A stretch of 55,829 bases of DNA from Oscillospiraceae bacterium (GTDB lineage: Bacteria; Bacillota; Clostridia; Oscillospirales; Ruminococcaceae): NCBI GenBank assembly GCA_015067185.1, contig SVMZ01000017.1, positions 1-55,829 of the forward strand, written 5' to 3'. A program made the translations under genes and the position numbers. Shown one piece after another: positions 37,301 through 45,509 of this stretch (the stretch's first letter is position 1; each line of letters begins with the position of its first letter). A model generated the notes under the pieces. That model searched no databases and was not told the DNA's origin. It was given only the letters and a program-made list of their open reading frames with translations.

Positions 37301-37532
37301 AGCGGATAAAATCCAGAAATTCTTCGGTGAGATAGGGGGTGTCCATACCGGTGCGGACATGCATATGGAAACCGCCGAGTCCCATCTTTTTAAATATCTT
37401 TATCTGATCCAGCAGAACTTCTTTGGAAAGTTTACCGTTCCAGGCCCAGAAGGGAGTTCCGCGGTATTCACTGGTTGGATTTTGAAACAGTTCCGGAGAA
37501 AGCTGTTGTTCCTGATTTTTGGGGTAAAGCAT
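34362..37532 (-). CDS. GH106-like glycoside hydrolase
   Basis: A 1056-aa protein. The N-terminal part (about 20-120) has the pattern of the GH106 alpha-L-rhamnosidase-like family: RGTPFWAWNGKLSKEVL, MGLGGFHMHVRTG, WLYDEDRWPSGTAGG. A TIM barrel with long insertions and C-terminal beta-sandwich domains follow (about 730-1030), including galactose-binding-like segments. There is no signal peptide, so it works on imported oligosaccharides. Rhamnosidase activity is the known activity of the family, but many members are uncharacterised. A TTGACT-N17-TATACT promoter lies upstream, and the gene heads the unit with alkD, ftrB and trxA. Confidence 0.8.
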   Translation of the reverse strand: MLYPKNQEQQLSPELFQNPTSEYRGTPFWAWNGKLSKEVLLDQIKIFKKMGLGGFHMHVRTGMDTPYLTEEFLDFIRFCIDTAKEEDMLAWLYDEDRWPSGTAGGRVTEGKPQNARKSLLLTTSPYTPDRPHRSTRPEPGRGQECIRQDNGELLAVYDILLNEDGTLAGASRIDENTEAKGTKWYAYMEYATADPWFNNQAYVDTLNPDAVKEFIRNTHDIYYNSIGHEFGKTVPSIFTDEPQFTQKNTLSFASEQKDVFMPWTTRLPELYKEAYGEDLLDVVPELLWEIPDGKLSPTRWRFQNLLTNLFVASYCNQIGDWCKEHGIALTGHVMGEPTLSDQTIAVGDAMRCYRSFGIPGIDMLCDFHEYTTAKQTQSMVHQNGSEAMLSELYGVTGWDYDFRGYKLQGDWQAALGVTVRVPHLAWTTMKGEAKRDYPASINYQSPWWDQFSMIENHFARLNTALTRGKAKVRVAVIHPIESYWMHWGPSDQTAAVRQQMEAQFSGLAELLLFGGIDFDYLCEAELPVLCGEIGSSLSVGQMTYDAVVVPPLTTIRSTTIDILTRFSNKGGKVLFLGACPEYVDAKPSHAVKELYLSAENIPYDSSAILNALEPLRFIDIRRPDGSRENRVIYQLREDNDCLWLFICNGKNPGCPDVDDAGILRFTLKGEYKLELYDTMSGTISPLAAEYRGGNTILTRQWYIHESMLLRLTPGAAESANNSACPTVTAASPDIVFGKVPVSLDEPNMLLLDMAEYSFNGTPFSSEDELLRIDNIVRRKLDIPVRRKEVVQPYLLAPEDPQDTLTLRFRIPSEIAVSDTMLGLEDAEHTTVLLNGKTVCTSPVGWYVDKAITTIALPDLIAGENILDITVPIGRRTNLEYFYLLGDFGVRVNGTQKVIIPPVKELGFGDITTQGLPFYTGNICYSLHIRTEGNFTVRIPRYRGGLLKVFLDGKDQGNIAFSPYTLTLDAAPGEHELTVKLYGTRQNGFAQLHHTPGVYFYQSPNSWRSAGDLWCYEYQLKPAGILKSPELFGSAALNANGEIRTGVASSEHMTDLS

Positions 37533-37568
37533 CTATAGGTTCTCCTTTCGGATATTGTCATCAATATA

Positions 37569-37597
37569 AGTATATAAAATATGTGTCGTTGAGTCAA
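37569..37597 (-). promoter_or_regulatory. Promoter of the GH106-like gene
   Basis: TTGACT (37597-37592), 17 nt, TATACT (37574-37569) on the reverse strand, 37 bp before the start codon. Confidence 0.8.
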
Positions 37598-37626
37598 GGC
37601 GGGATTTTTAAACGAGCGGGAAGTGG

Positions 37627-38379
37627 TCAGATTATTTTTGAAAGATGGGAAGGAGAAGAAAATGCCGATTCACAGAAGGAGTCGGTGACAATACCGTCAA
37701 TGTTATCGACAGAACAGACGGTAAAGGTGGATGTGTGGCGGAATTTAGTATTGTCGCAAAGATAAAAAGCCTTTTCGGTATTTTGCAGTGCCACACGGCG
37801 CAGATGTGTTTCCGGTTCGTTTAAGTCGGTGATGATTCCATTTCCCGAAACAGCACGGGAAGAGAAGAACATCAGAGAAGAGTGGAAAGTGCGGCAGGTG
37901 TTTTCAGCGATAGAACCTGTCAGAACTGGTTCATTGGAAATACGAAAAATCCCACCGGTGGAGTAGACGGTAGCATTGGTATTTTCCAGCAGCAGGTCAG
38001 AGAGTTTGGTGCTGTTGGTGAGAATAGTGAGATTCTTCTTTTCGGAGAGAAATTCGGGGAGAAACAGACAGGTGGTGGAGCCATCAATAAAAAGGACATC
38101 TCCGTCAGAGACAAGGGCGGCGGCTTTGCGGCAAATGGCGCGTTTGGCAACACTGTTTTCCTGCAGACGCATTAAAAAAGGGGTGAGTGTGTTGGGATTG
38201 TCTACCGCATAAACGCCGCCGTGGCTTCTTATTACCAGCCCCTGAGTTTCCAATACGGCAAGATCACGGCGAATACTGGATTGACTGATGTAGAGTGCTT
38301 CCGACAGATATTTTACGGTTACGTAATGGTAGCGGCGCAGGATATCGAGAATTTCTTCTTTTCGGATTGCTTTCGGCAT
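37627..38379 (-). CDS. DeoR family transcriptional regulator
   Basis: A 250-aa DeoR regulator. The N-terminal winged helix reads ILDILRRYHYVTVKYLSEAL and SQSSIRRDLAVLETQGLVIR; the DeoR signature GGVY follows. The C-terminal sugar-phosphate-binding domain contains DVLFIDGSTT and NSTKL. It should respond to a phosphorylated sugar. It is divergent from the SIS-domain isomerase gene at 38520, and two direct repeats in the shared promoter are candidate operators. GGAAGGG precedes the ATG at 38379. It may also affect the GH106-like gene 94 bp downstream. Confidence 0.93.
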   Translation of the reverse strand: MPKAIRKEEILDILRRYHYVTVKYLSEALYISQSSIRRDLAVLETQGLVIRSHGGVYAVDNPNTLTPFLMRLQENSVAKRAICRKAAALVSDGDVLFIDGSTTCLFLPEFLSEKKNLTILTNSTKLSDLLLENTNATVYSTGGIFRISNEPVLTGSIAENTCRTFHSSLMFFSSRAVSGNGIITDLNEPETHLRRVALQNTEKAFYLCDNTKFRHTSTFTVCSVDNIDGIVTDSFCESAFSSPSHLSKII

Positions 38380-38416
38380 AGTATCCCTTCCTGAATTAAA
38401 AAAATGATTGAATATT

Positions 38417-38475
38417 TTGCGCATTTTTCGATTTATTAGCCAAAGATTGCGCATTTTAAGCGTCGTTGCTATAAT
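38417..38475 (+). promoter_or_regulatory. Promoter with repeated operator for the SIS-domain gene
   Basis: TTGCGCATTTT occurs twice as a direct repeat (38417-38427 and 38447-38457), 30 bp apart, so on the same helical face. The second copy contains the -35 box of a plus promoter: TTGCGC, 17 nt, TATAAT (38470-38475). DeoR proteins bind such repeats, so the divergent regulator is the likely binder. Confidence 0.7.
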
Positions 38476-38519
38476 GGTATCACAGCATTTTTCCAAAGTC
38501 AATGTAAAGGAGAAGAAGA

Positions 38520-39092
38520 ATGGATTTTTTAAAACGGATTGATAATTACAAAGAGCGGTTGAAGGTTGCGGTGGATAATATTGATCCAATCATATTGAAT
38601 GAAATGATTAACAAAATCCTTCAGGCAAGAGATGAGCAAAAGCAAATCTTTTTTATGGGAAACGGCGGCAGCGGTGCCAGTGCTTCCCACATTGTTGGAG
38701 ATTTAAATAAGGGGTTAAGTTTAGGAAAAACCTGCGGAAAAAGATATCGCAGCATCAGCCTGGTAGATAATTCTCCAACGCTGCTTAGTCTGGCCAACGA
38801 TGTATCCTATGATGATATTTTTGTGGAGCAGCTGAAAAATTTTCTGAATGAGGGTGACCTTGTCATAGGGATATCGGGCAGCGGTAATTCCGAAAATATT
38901 CTGCGCGCCGTCCGATATGCAAAGGAACGGGGAAATACCGTGATCGGGCTGACAGGATTCAGCGGCGGAAAACTGAAAGAAGAGGCAGATATCTCGCTGC
39001 ATATTCCTGTTGATGACATGCAGATTGCCGAAGATGCGCATATGATGATTGGGCATATGATTTTTTCGGTATTATATCATACCGATTGCTGA
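38520..39092 (+). CDS. SIS-domain sugar-phosphate isomerase (GmhA-like)
   Basis: A 190-aa single-domain SIS protein of the phosphoheptose isomerase (GmhA) type. The sugar-phosphate loop is GNGGSGASASHIVGDLNKG near residue 50, and GISGSGNSENILRAV near 120 is the second loop. GmhA converts sedoheptulose-7-phosphate to heptose-7-phosphate, but no other heptose genes are here, so in this DeoR-controlled setting it may isomerise another ketose/aldose phosphate. AAAGGAG precedes the ATG. Monocistronic. Confidence 0.88.
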   Translation: MDFLKRIDNYKERLKVAVDNIDPIILNEMINKILQARDEQKQIFFMGNGGSGASASHIVGDLNKGLSLGKTCGKRYRSISLVDNSPTLLSLANDVSYDDIFVEQLKNFLNEGDLVIGISGSGNSENILRAVRYAKERGNTVIGLTGFSGGKLKEEADISLHIPVDDMQIAEDAHMMIGHMIFSVLYHTDC

Positions 39093-39104
39093 AAATATGG
39101 GATA

Positions 39105-39146
39105 TCAAAAAGAACCAATGCATTATGGTGCATTGGTTCTTTTTGA
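39105..39146. terminator. Bidirectional terminator
   Basis: An 18-bp perfect stem (TCAAAAAGAACCAATGCA and its complement) with a 6-nt loop separates the convergent SIS and AraC genes; T-tracts are on both strands. Confidence 0.92.
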
Positions 39147-39157
39147 TGAGGAAGATG

Positions 39158-40012
39158 TCAACGTAGAAGAGTGTGTTTCTGACGGTATTCAGAAGGAGAA
39201 AAACCGTTTTTCTTTTTAAAACAGGAGGTGAAATTAACCGGACTGTGAAAACCTAAATGATAGGCAATTTCTGAAATACGGTCATCTGTTGAAATAAGCA
39301 ATTGTTCAGCTACGGTCATGCGCAGGTTGAGAACGTATTGGTGCAGGGAGATGCCGTAAGCGGCGGTAAAGATACGGTTAATGTAGTAGGGATGATAGTT
39401 GAAAACAGAAGAGAGAAAACTGCTGGAAAGATTTTTTGTGTAGTTTTCTTTGATATATTTCAGTATCAGTTCAGCTTTATCATCAACACGGCCAAACTCA
39501 GTAAAGGTGTTTTTGCGCCGAAGAAGGTCCAAAAGAAAGCTTTTTAGCAGGGTGGAAGTTTTTTCTGCATAAAAAGGAGCTTGTGTCAGATGCTCATCGA
39601 GGATAACCAGGAGCGATGCGTATAGGTCGGGGCAGGCGTTCAAAAGGAACGGATCATTCAGTTCGGGAGCATCTGAAAAAAGAAGGGGAGCGGGAACTGA
39701 AGGAGGGGAAACAGAATCGACAGGAATTACAGGGAGTGGGTGAACTTGTTTGCTGTTTTCAAAGGTATAGTCGAAACAGAGTTGGATAACTTCGGTCGGT
39801 TCGTTGGTATGAATTTGATAAACAGTACCTGCCTGCCAGATCATCAGAGAACCGGGAGAGAAAGGAAACAGAATGCCATTGAGTGAAACGGTTCCACTGC
39901 CGCTGATAATATAAAAAAGACGGTGATCGGAAGAGGTGAGCCTGCAGCTGTCGGAGGGGAGAGACATCCTGACAGAGACTCTGAGAAACGGTGTTATATG
40001 AGCGAGCAGCAT
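39158..40012 (-). CDS. AraC family transcriptional regulator
   Basis: A 284-aa regulator with an N-terminal cupin-like sensor (SGSGTVSLNGILFPFSPGSL) and a C-terminal AraC DNA-binding domain: NLSSSFLSSVFNYHPYYINRIF and RISEIAYHLGFHSPVNFTSCF. The ATG at 40012 has GGAGG 7 nt upstream. The open frame extends far into the preceding gene but in a different frame from it, so the longer version is an artefact. It lies 34 bp after the sialidase-like gene and is probably co-transcribed with it and controls it. Confidence 0.92.
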   Translation of the reverse strand: MLLAHITPFLRVSVRMSLPSDSCRLTSSDHRLFYIISGSGTVSLNGILFPFSPGSLMIWQAGTVYQIHTNEPTEVIQLCFDYTFENSKQVHPLPVIPVDSVSPPSVPAPLLFSDAPELNDPFLLNACPDLYASLLVILDEHLTQAPFYAEKTSTLLKSFLLDLLRRKNTFTEFGRVDDKAELILKYIKENYTKNLSSSFLSSVFNYHPYYINRIFTAAYGISLHQYVLNLRMTVAEQLLISTDDRISEIAYHLGFHSPVNFTSCFKKKNGFSPSEYRQKHTLLR

Positions 40013-40046
40013 AAGCTTACCTCCGGATGGACAGTATGGTTGCAGA

Positions 40047-41009
40047 TCAGAAAGAAATTTCACAGAATACAATTTTTTTACGGTTCCATGTATACACGGC
40101 ATAAGCCGTGCTGCCGTGGGTGATAACAGAAGGATAGGAGTATTCTCCCTGTTCTGTTTCAAGGTCCAACAGTTTCCGGAAGGTGATGCCGTTGTCTTCA
40201 GAAACAAAAAGGGAAAGCGGATAACGGGCTCCCCAATCAGCGGAAACAGGATTACAGACAAGCAGTAGCGTGCCGTTAGAAAGCATGGCGCAATCAAGGC
40301 CGCTGTTGTTGTTGGGCAGATCAATGGGGGAGGCGACAGACCAACTGTCACCGAAGTTTTCAGAATCGCTGCGGTAGATACAGCCTCTGTTGGTACGCAT
40401 CATAGCATGAACATGACCGTCAGAGGATTCCCAAAGGGCGGGCTGAATCATATTCAGAGTATCAGGAGCTGAATCCAGAACGGGAATGGGGCATTTCCGC
40501 CAATTTATCATATCATCGGTGATGTCTATGAAAGCACGCCAGGGGCCGCGCTCAACAGATGCCGGAGCAAGAAGACGGCCGTTGGAAAGTCGGATTGGTT
40601 TGTTTTTTACCGGACCGCGTCCGCCACTTTCATCTCCGGGAACCAACTCCCGGGCAGCAGACCAGCTTTTGCCGCCATCGTTTGAAGTCATATACATCGT
40701 TTTCCAGTCGGGAATACGATGTCCGATTTTATAGTAAAGAGTCAGAGTATCTTCTGCAGTCTGAAAGAGGACGGGATTCCAGTGGGGGATATTCTGTTCG
40801 GTTGTAACAGCGACAGGCGCAGACCAACAGCCATTTTCCAGGCGGCTGCACCAGATCATGACATCGTTTTTGGATTCTTTTGTCCCTGCAAACCAGGCGG
40901 CAACAAAAGTACCGTCAGACAGCCGGACAAGGGTAGAGGCATGACATTCGGGAGTAGGAGTAGGATCATCAAAGATGAAATTTTTGGTAATGATCGGCAG
41001 GTGATTCAT
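40047..41009 (-). CDS. Sialidase-like (BNR/Asp-box) glycosidase
   Basis: A 320-aa six-bladed beta-propeller protein. Early arginine and aspartate blocks (ECHASTLVRLSDGTFVAAWF) and Asp-box turns (SNDGGKSW, SEDNGITF) match the sialidase / BNR-repeat family. There is no signal peptide, so it would act on imported material, unlike host-directed secreted sialidases. Related proteins in Firmicutes are often uncharacterised glycosidases or lyases. GAGGAG precedes the ATG, and a TTGAAA-N17-TATAAT promoter lies 54 bp upstream. Confidence 0.82.
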   Translation of the reverse strand: MNHLPIITKNFIFDDPTPTPECHASTLVRLSDGTFVAAWFAGTKESKNDVMIWCSRLENGCWSAPVAVTTEQNIPHWNPVLFQTAEDTLTLYYKIGHRIPDWKTMYMTSNDGGKSWSAARELVPGDESGGRGPVKNKPIRLSNGRLLAPASVERGPWRAFIDITDDMINWRKCPIPVLDSAPDTLNMIQPALWESSDGHVHAMMRTNRGCIYRSDSENFGDSWSVASPIDLPNNNSGLDCAMLSNGTLLLVCNPVSADWGARYPLSLFVSEDNGITFRKLLDLETEQGEYSYPSVITHGSTAYAVYTWNRKKIVFCEISF

Positions 41010-41063
41010 AAGAAACTCCTCGCAGTCGTTATAGAAAAAAGATAAAAGAAACTATTTTTAACT

Positions 41064-41092
41064 ATTATAGCACAGGAAAATCCGAATTTCAA
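41064..41092 (-). promoter_or_regulatory. Promoter of the sialidase-like/AraC operon
   Basis: TTGAAA (41092-41087), 17 nt, TATAAT (41069-41064) on the reverse strand. Confidence 0.8.
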
Positions 41093-41102
41093 TGTAAAGA
41101 AA

Positions 41103-41136
41103 AGCTTGCGCGTTCTCTTAAGAAAACGCGCAAGCT
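41103..41136 (-). terminator. Terminator of fucI
   Basis: A 12-bp stem (AGCTTGCGCGTT / AACGCGCAAGCT), followed by TTTCTTTAC on the reverse strand; it abuts the next promoter. Confidence 0.88.
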
Positions 41137-41152
41137 GATAAACAATGGGGAA

Positions 41153-42955
41153 TTATTTGTAAAGAGGTCCATAGGCCTGGCAGGCACGATAATCCTGACC
41201 TTCTTTGTCCATTCCGAAGGCATTCCATACAGAGGGTCTGAAGATTTTGTCTTCAGGGACGTTGTGCATGCAGACAGGAATTCTGAGCATGGAGCAGAAG
41301 GTGATGAGGTCTGCACCGATGTGACCATAGCTGATGGCACCGTGGTTGGCACCCCAGTTGTTCATGACATCGTAAGCGGTCTTGAAGGGGCTGCCTTCCT
41401 TACCGTCGCAGCGGGGAGCAAACCAAGTGCAGGGCCAGGTGGGGTTAGTTCTCTCCATGAGAGTATCGGAAACTTCGTCGGGGAGTTTAACGGTCCAGCC
41501 TTCAGCAATCTGGAGAACGGGTCCGAGATTCTTGACAAGGTTCAGACGGATCATGGTAACAGGCATTTCTGCACGGGTGGTGAAGTGGCTGGAGAAGCCG
41601 CCGCCACGGAAGTTATCAAAACCGGCCTCGCACCATACGGTAGCGTCGGTCATCTTCTTGATATCTTCGTCGGTTACTTCCCACCATTTCTTCATGATGG
41701 CATTGCCGTTTTCATCGGTGCATTCGCCGCAGGCATCCAGGCAGGCAGCGCCGGAGTTGAGCAGGTGGATAATACCGCCGTTCTCTTTTGCTTTGCCTTC
41801 CAGATCATAACCGGTAACGCGCTTGGTAGCCTCGGGGGACCAATAGGTGCGAACATCGGCAAAGATCTGGGCGCGGTGAGTGAGCAGACGCATAAACAGC
41901 ATACCAAGACCGTTGAGAACATCGTTTTCAGTGGAGAGAGTATACGGCTCACGGGCGCCTTCATAGTCGAAGGTGGAGCTGAGCAGCGCCTCGGGATAGT
42001 CGCAGTTGGGCCAATGGTCGGTCCACTGTCTCTGCCCCTGGAAACCGCCGGCAATGGCGTTATGACCAAGCCTTTCTTCCTCAAATGCATCGGGAAGGTT
42101 CGGGTTGCCGGCCATCAGGTCTTTGATGATGCAGTACATCTTTACAGTGAACTCCCACTGTTTTTCTTTCTGCTCATCGGAGAAGCGGACAAATTCGGGG
42201 TTATCATCGCGGCCCATCTTGCAGTGTTCTTTGGTCCAGGCAAGAGCCTTCTGATATTCGTCTTCGTTGTAGATGCCTTCTTCCATGCGGCGGAGAATTT
42301 CTACTTCGTCAACGGATTCCACTCTCATGCCGAGATAGGATTCCACAAAGTCCTGATCCATAATGGAGCCGCCGATACCCATACACTGGGAACCAATCTG
42401 AAGATAGGATTTGCCTCTCATGGTGGCAACAGCAAGAGCTGCGCGACCAAAGCGCAGGAGTTTTTCTTTTACGTCTTCAGGAATAGTGGATACCTGATCG
42501 CGGTCCTGAACTTCGTGTCCGTAAATGCCGAATGCGGGAAGGCCTTTCTGAGCATGAGAAGCCAGAACAGCTGCGAGATAAACAGCACCGGGTCTCTCAG
42601 TACCGTTAAAGCCCCATACGCCCTTAATGGTGTTGGGATCCATATCCATGGTTTCGGAGCCATAGCACCAGCAGGGAGTAACGGACAGGGTGATGTCAAC
42701 GCCTTCTCTCTTGAACTGGTCTGCGCAGGCGGCAGCCTCGGGCACACGGCCGATGCTCTTGTTTGCAATTACTACCTTAACGGGATCACCGTTGGAATAA
42801 TTGAGGTTTTCTTCAAACAATTTTTTTGCAGCCAAAGCAAGTTCCATGGTCTGACCTTCCAGACTATCACGGAGCTTTAGAGGTCCGCAGCGGCCGTCAA
42901 TGATGGGACGGATGCCGATAACAGGGTATTTGCCGACATATCTGTTTTCTGCCAT
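41153..42955 (-). CDS. fucI: L-fucose isomerase
   Basis: A 600-aa protein, the normal FucI length, starting with the family pattern [20 protein letters not shown]. The metal-binding and catalytic residues known from E. coli FucI (Glu337, Asp361, His528) correspond to Glu343 (LSTEND), Asp367 (IFADVR) and His545 (YGHIGAD). It converts L-fucose to L-fuculose with Mn2+; some members also take D-arabinose. Fuculokinase and aldolase genes are not adjacent. It is transcribed alone, divergent from an AraC regulator 133 bp away that probably activates it. Confidence 0.96.
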   Translation of the reverse strand: MAENRYVGKYPVIGIRPIIDGRCGPLKLRDSLEGQTMELALAAKKLFEENLNYSNGDPVKVVIANKSIGRVPEAAACADQFKREGVDITLSVTPCWCYGSETMDMDPNTIKGVWGFNGTERPGAVYLAAVLASHAQKGLPAFGIYGHEVQDRDQVSTIPEDVKEKLLRFGRAALAVATMRGKSYLQIGSQCMGIGGSIMDQDFVESYLGMRVESVDEVEILRRMEEGIYNEDEYQKALAWTKEHCKMGRDDNPEFVRFSDEQKEKQWEFTVKMYCIIKDLMAGNPNLPDAFEEERLGHNAIAGGFQGQRQWTDHWPNCDYPEALLSSTFDYEGAREPYTLSTENDVLNGLGMLFMRLLTHRAQIFADVRTYWSPEATKRVTGYDLEGKAKENGGIIHLLNSGAACLDACGECTDENGNAIMKKWWEVTDEDIKKMTDATVWCEAGFDNFRGGGFSSHFTTRAEMPVTMIRLNLVKNLGPVLQIAEGWTVKLPDEVSDTLMERTNPTWPCTWFAPRCDGKEGSPFKTAYDVMNNWGANHGAISYGHIGADLITFCSMLRIPVCMHNVPEDKIFRPSVWNAFGMDKEGQDYRACQAYGPLYK

Positions 42956-43020
42956 TTTGATTTCCTCCTTATCAATCTATGATTAAGTTGAAAAAATTGC
43001 TGTTAATATAATTATAATAC

Positions 43021-43050
43021 TTGATATTTATGAAATACTTGTATTATAAT
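43021..43050 (+). promoter_or_regulatory. Promoter in the fucI-araC divergent region
   Basis: TTGATA (43021-43026), 18 nt, TATAAT (43045-43050) on the plus strand, for the AraC gene. The region is nearly pure A/T, and a reverse TATAAT near 43015 could serve fucI. Confidence 0.6.
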
Positions 43051-43088
43051 GGATAATAATATAATAATATTCAGAAAGGGAGAGGTTG

Positions 43089-43937
43089 ATGGGGTATAAT
43101 GAACTGAAACAGCACGGAACAGAAGATTTTCCCATTGAGCTTTACCATATTGATAAAACGCACACACGTTATGAAATGGCGGCACACTGGCACAGCGAGT
43201 TTGAAATTATACGTGTGCTGGAAGGCGTTTTGAATGTACGTCTCAATAACAATTCCTATACAGTCACAAAAAATGAGACGGTTTTTGTCAATTCGGAGAC
43301 ACTGCATCAGGCATATCCGGAGGATTGTGTGTATGAATGTATCGTGTTCAGGCTGGATATGATACATTCCCTGAATATTGATTCTACTTTTTTCATTGAT
43401 TGTGTAAGAAACCGTGAATTGATTATTGATGAGTATCATGCCGACAGATATCCCAGTATTACAGCAGCAGTAAAAGAACTTTTTGAAACAATGGCAACCG
43501 ATTCTGCCGGCAGCAAGTTGAAAATTCTGGGGGCTTTGTTGAAGCTGTTCGGAGAAATTGCAGATATCAACTGGTATCATTCAGGGGATAACGTATCGCT
43601 CACCACTGAGAAAAACATGTTGAAACTGAAAACGGTTCTTTCTTTTATGCGGAGCCATTATGATGTGCCGATTTCTTTGGAGGAGATGGCTTATGCGGCT
43701 GGAATGTCATCCAAATATTTCTGCCATTTTTTCAAGGAAATGACGACCAAGACGCCGGTGGAGTACCTCAATCTTTACAGGATAGAAAAGGCATCCGGCA
43801 AACTGATCAGAACGGAGATGAGTGTAACGGAGATTGCTTTGTCCTGCGGATTCAATGATCTCAGTTATTTTATCAAAACATTTAAACAGATCAAAGGGAG
43901 TACCCCTGCCCAGTATAGACGGAGAGCATTGCAGTAA
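43089..43937 (+). CDS. AraC family transcriptional regulator
   Basis: A 282-aa regulator with an N-terminal cupin (HWHSEFEIIRVLEGVLNVRL, a sugar-binding AraC arm) and a C-terminal DNA-binding domain: ISLEEMAYAAGMSSKYFCHFF and VTEIALSCGFNDLSYFIKTF. GGGAGAGG precedes the ATG at 43089. It is divergent from fucI and most likely activates it with L-fucose or a relative as effector. Confidence 0.92.
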   Translation: MGYNELKQHGTEDFPIELYHIDKTHTRYEMAAHWHSEFEIIRVLEGVLNVRLNNNSYTVTKNETVFVNSETLHQAYPEDCVYECIVFRLDMIHSLNIDSTFFIDCVRNRELIIDEYHADRYPSITAAVKELFETMATDSAGSKLKILGALLKLFGEIADINWYHSGDNVSLTTEKNMLKLKTVLSFMRSHYDVPISLEEMAYAAGMSSKYFCHFFKEMTTKTPVEYLNLYRIEKASGKLIRTEMSVTEIALSCGFNDLSYFIKTFKQIKGSTPAQYRRRALQ

Positions 43938-43967
43938 GAGCGGATATAGAATTTTATAAAAAACAAA

Positions 43968-43992
43968 GCCGACGGGAATCAATCCGGTCGGC
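43968..43992 (-). terminator. Terminator after the XRE-methyltransferase gene
   Basis: GCCGAC (43968-43973) pairs with GTCGGC (43987-43992), followed on the reverse strand by TTTGTTTTTTATAAAAT. It may also act weakly for the convergent AraC gene. Confidence 0.7.
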
Positions 43993-44003
43993 AGAGAAAA
44001 TGC

Positions 44004-45404
44004 TTATTTAGTAGATACACAGAGGGTGGTTCCCATCCATTGCAGAACTTCATTTTGAAAAGGAAATACATCCGTGTCAGGGGCAGGCAGTTCCCCATAG
44101 ATTTTCCTCGTCTCTGTGCAGGAATAGCCAACACGGCTGCAGAGGTTCTGCCAAGAGGGAAGGTCGTAGAGTTCGCCGCAGAATGAAGTGAAATCAGGAA
44201 TGGTATGGCAAAGCTCCAGCCATTTTCGGGTGTTGGCAGAATTGTGGTCTTCAAGAAGACTCATATTGTATACAGCAGTTCCGTCCGGCTTCAGTATACG
44301 GTAGCCTTCACGGAAGCCATCCAGCATTTTCAATTGCATACTCTCAAAACCGGCATGTGAGACAACCATATCAACGGTGTGATCTGCAAAAGGTAAACAG
44401 GAGCAATCACAGGCAAGACAGACCAGATCAACATAGGGATTGACCAGTTCTTCGCTGAAATAACGCTTGTTGTATTTCAAAACGCGGTGAGAAAGATCGG
44501 TCATAATGACAAGACAGGGCCAGTTGATGCGCTGAAGATCATACTTGAGTCCGGAACCGGTCCCGCTGGCAATATCAAGGATCACACGCGGACGGCGCTT
44601 TTTCAGTTCCTGCCAGCGTGCTTCGCTGCAGGAAACGCTTCCCTGATGGTAACGAGGATTGCCGGGAGCATGTTGTTCCCGGAGATAGTAATCGTAGTTT
44701 TTGAAAAACTGAGACCACATTTCACCGGGAATTTCCCGTGAACCGAAGTCCACCACACCATCAATAACGGGATAATGGTGACTGTTTTTGCAGGAAAAAT
44801 AAATTTCCTGGTTTTCCTGTGTATATAGTGAAAGATTCCCGCCACATATGGGGCAGCAAAGCAGGTTGGCAACGCGGCACAAACCCGGCTCAACATCGCC
44901 AAGCATCTCTCCGAATACTTTGGCAAAATAGGGGGCGAGTTCCCGCAGCGTGTGCTTTGTCAGAGCTTCCGGTGGAATGAAAGTTGTTTTTACAAGCTGT
45001 TCATCCTGTTTTTCCAGAGCGGCAGACAGCGACAGGCGAAGGTTCCCTTTGCCAAACTCTCTGGCAAGATTGCAGAGCTCGGTATCAGAACAATAAGGAG
45101 CAAGACTTTCCAGAAGTGATCGGCTTTCATTATCGTGAATTAGTGCTGTTGCGTTGGATGGAAGGCTGGTTTGTTCGGATTTGGGTTCAAAGGAGAGGGA
45201 GGTATCTGCAATGCAGTCAATGGTAGTATTGAAAAGCCAGGCCAGTTCGCGAAATAAATCAATATCCGGAAGATTTTTGCCGCTTTCCCATTTGCTGACA
45301 GCCTGAGGACTGATTCCCAGTTTTTCTGCCAGTCCGGCCTGAGATAATCCGGCTTTTTTTCTGAGTGCTGCAATACGGATTCCAATCTGTTCACGGTCGA
45401 TCAT
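44004..45404 (-). CDS. XRE regulator fused to zinc-ribbon SAM methyltransferase
   Basis: A 466-aa three-part protein. Residues 7-62 are an XRE/Cro helix-turn-helix (GLSQAGLAEKLGISPQAVSKW). Residues 184-210 form a zinc-ribbon-like site (CPIC, then Cys205 and His209/210), similar in layout to RlmA-type 23S rRNA methyltransferases. Residues about 270-466 are a class I SAM-dependent methyltransferase with motif I ILDIASGTGSG (275-285) and an acidic motif near 303. It could methylate RNA or a small molecule and sense that state through its DNA-binding domain. It is a single gene with its own terminator. Activity unknown; the fusion is read directly from one uninterrupted frame. Confidence 0.85.
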   Translation of the reverse strand: MIDREQIGIRIAALRKKAGLSQAGLAEKLGISPQAVSKWESGKNLPDIDLFRELAWLFNTTIDCIADTSLSFEPKSEQTSLPSNATALIHDNESRSLLESLAPYCSDTELCNLAREFGKGNLRLSLSAALEKQDEQLVKTTFIPPEALTKHTLRELAPYFAKVFGEMLGDVEPGLCRVANLLCCPICGGNLSLYTQENQEIYFSCKNSHHYPVIDGVVDFGSREIPGEMWSQFFKNYDYYLREQHAPGNPRYHQGSVSCSEARWQELKKRRPRVILDIASGTGSGLKYDLQRINWPCLVIMTDLSHRVLKYNKRYFSEELVNPYVDLVCLACDCSCLPFADHTVDMVVSHAGFESMQLKMLDGFREGYRILKPDGTAVYNMSLLEDHNSANTRKWLELCHTIPDFTSFCGELYDLPSWQNLCSRVGYSCTETRKIYGELPAPDTDVFPFQNEVLQWMGTTLCVSTK

Positions 45405-45509
45405 TGTCGTTCCTCCTTGTTTTTTGTAATTTTATTATAACGACCGGAAACGAAAAAACAATAATGAGAAAGTTGGAGTGGAAAAGTGCTAATTATACCG
45501 GAGGTTGAG

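Noticed and set aside
41264-42880. A 538-codon open frame opposite fucI, and similar long ones opposite uraA, egsA and paaK
   Set aside because: Shadow frames caused by codon bias; the opposite strands encode well-conserved enzymes.
44004-45404. Restriction-modification methyltransferase
   Set aside because: The methyltransferase lacks DNA-methylase motifs such as NPPY/DPPY, has an RlmA-like zinc ribbon, and has no restriction partner.
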